This document shows positions 63,811-64,000 of a DNA stretch of 64,000 bases, one piece after another. The DNA lies in the NCBI GenBank assembly GCA_003551665.1, contig PUNE01000146.1:18713-82712 (forward strand), written 5' to 3'. How positions within the stretch are numbered: position 1 is the stretch's first letter; each line of letters opens with the position of its first letter. This stretch comes from Halobacteroidaceae bacterium (GTDB taxonomy: Bacteria > Bacillota > Halanaerobiia > B1SED10-174). The position numbers and the translations under genes are program-made. Under the pieces are notes generated by a model that was given only the letters and a program-made list of their open reading frames with translations, searched no databases and was not told where the DNA came from.

Positions 63811-64000
63811 TAGAATTCACCTCCTGCTTCCAAATTTCTTAAAACCTCGAAGGCTTTATTCACCAGGTCAACAACTGCCTCGGTGGATATCGTCGCGTTG
63901 GAAAGTATCTCTATCTCGCCTGGCTCGGGAGCCTCGGTTACCATCCGGAAGTCTTCCATATAGCTCTGACCGATGAAGTTTTCCAGGAAGTCATCTTCAG
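63810..64000 (-). CDS. rnfG: Rnf complex flavoprotein subunit RnfG (C-terminal part)
   Basis: Only the last 62 or so codons are in the window; the rest lies beyond the right edge. The flavinylation motif SNAT is visible about 28 residues from the C-terminus (ILSNATISTEAVVDLV), whose Thr would hold FMN added by ApbE. The gene is translationally coupled to rnfE. Confidence 0.92.
   Translation of the reverse strand, partial: EDDFLENFIGQSYMEDFRMVTEAPEPGEIEILSNATISTEAVVDLVNKAFEVLRNLEAGGEF

Noticed and set aside
1..64000. CRISPR arrays, insertion sequences, prophage, tRNA or rRNA genes
   Set aside because: No spaced direct repeats, transposase or integrase motifs, cloverleaf sequences or rRNA segments were seen on either strand.

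Overview
The window reads as one chromosomal segment of an anaerobic, methylotrophic or acetogen-like member of the Bacillota (Clostridia sensu lato). Support: the Clostridia-type order of mreBCD, minCDE, rodA, two linked tRNA/RNA-type genes (TIGR03960 and TIGR03936 families), rng, rplU-prp-rpmA and obg; an L27 with the Bacillota N-terminal cleavage motif; a six-gene-type Rnf complex; several MttB-family methyltransferases with corrinoid partners; MetF/MetV; and Hdr-type electron-transfer proteins. Two BCCT carriers and many acidic proteins would suit a salt-adapted habitat, but that is inference. No rRNA, tRNA, CRISPR, IS element or prophage is visible.

Region 1 (1-24132, nearly all minus strand) is a methyl-group oxidation block. 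A sigma-54 enhancer-binding activator (22357-24132) sits beside a sigma-54 promoter (22130-22145) that appears to drive a run of about 20 kb: corrinoid protein, MttB, a second corrinoid protein, a second MttB, a lone hydantoinase-A-like ASKHA protein, DUF1638, a methyl-THF:corrinoid methyltransferase, a two-piece HdrA-like/MvhD-like module, MetV, MetF, HdrC, a large HdrA, MvhD, three Flx-like NAD(H)/Fe-S subunits, and a third MttB. No HdrB is present. After this comes a THF riboswitch in front of a folate ECF S component and a corrinoid-activating ATPase (RACo type) that runs off the left edge. The logic is methylated amine to corrinoid to THF to methylene-THF, with electrons passed to NAD and/or ferredoxin.

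Region 2 (24363-32078) holds an MFS carrier, a nitrilase-family amidase, two tandem BCCT carriers and a tryptophanase. Region 3 (32198-42889) is a peptide and D-amino-acid block: D-aminoacylase, a meso-DAP-dehydrogenase-like enzyme, two C39-like proteins, Dpp-type ABC subunits, an M55 D-aminopeptidase and two unknown membrane proteins. Three further sigma-54 -24/-12 elements (35651-35666, 35874-35889, 41912-41927) tie this block to the same sigma factor.

Region 4 (42909-64000) is mostly housekeeping: obg, a gamma-type carbonic anhydrase, two small flavinylated-type lipoproteins, L27/Prp/L21, RNase G, RodA, Min, PBP2, MreBCD, RadC and Maf. It is followed by a Gx-type membrane protein, ApbE, a NusG-domain-II protein, and rnfB, rnfA, rnfE and the end of rnfG. 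Rnf, ApbE and the FMN lipoproteins probably form the membrane side of the redox chain that the Hdr/Flx/MetFV block feeds. All functions are called from motifs and remembered family features; no searches were run.
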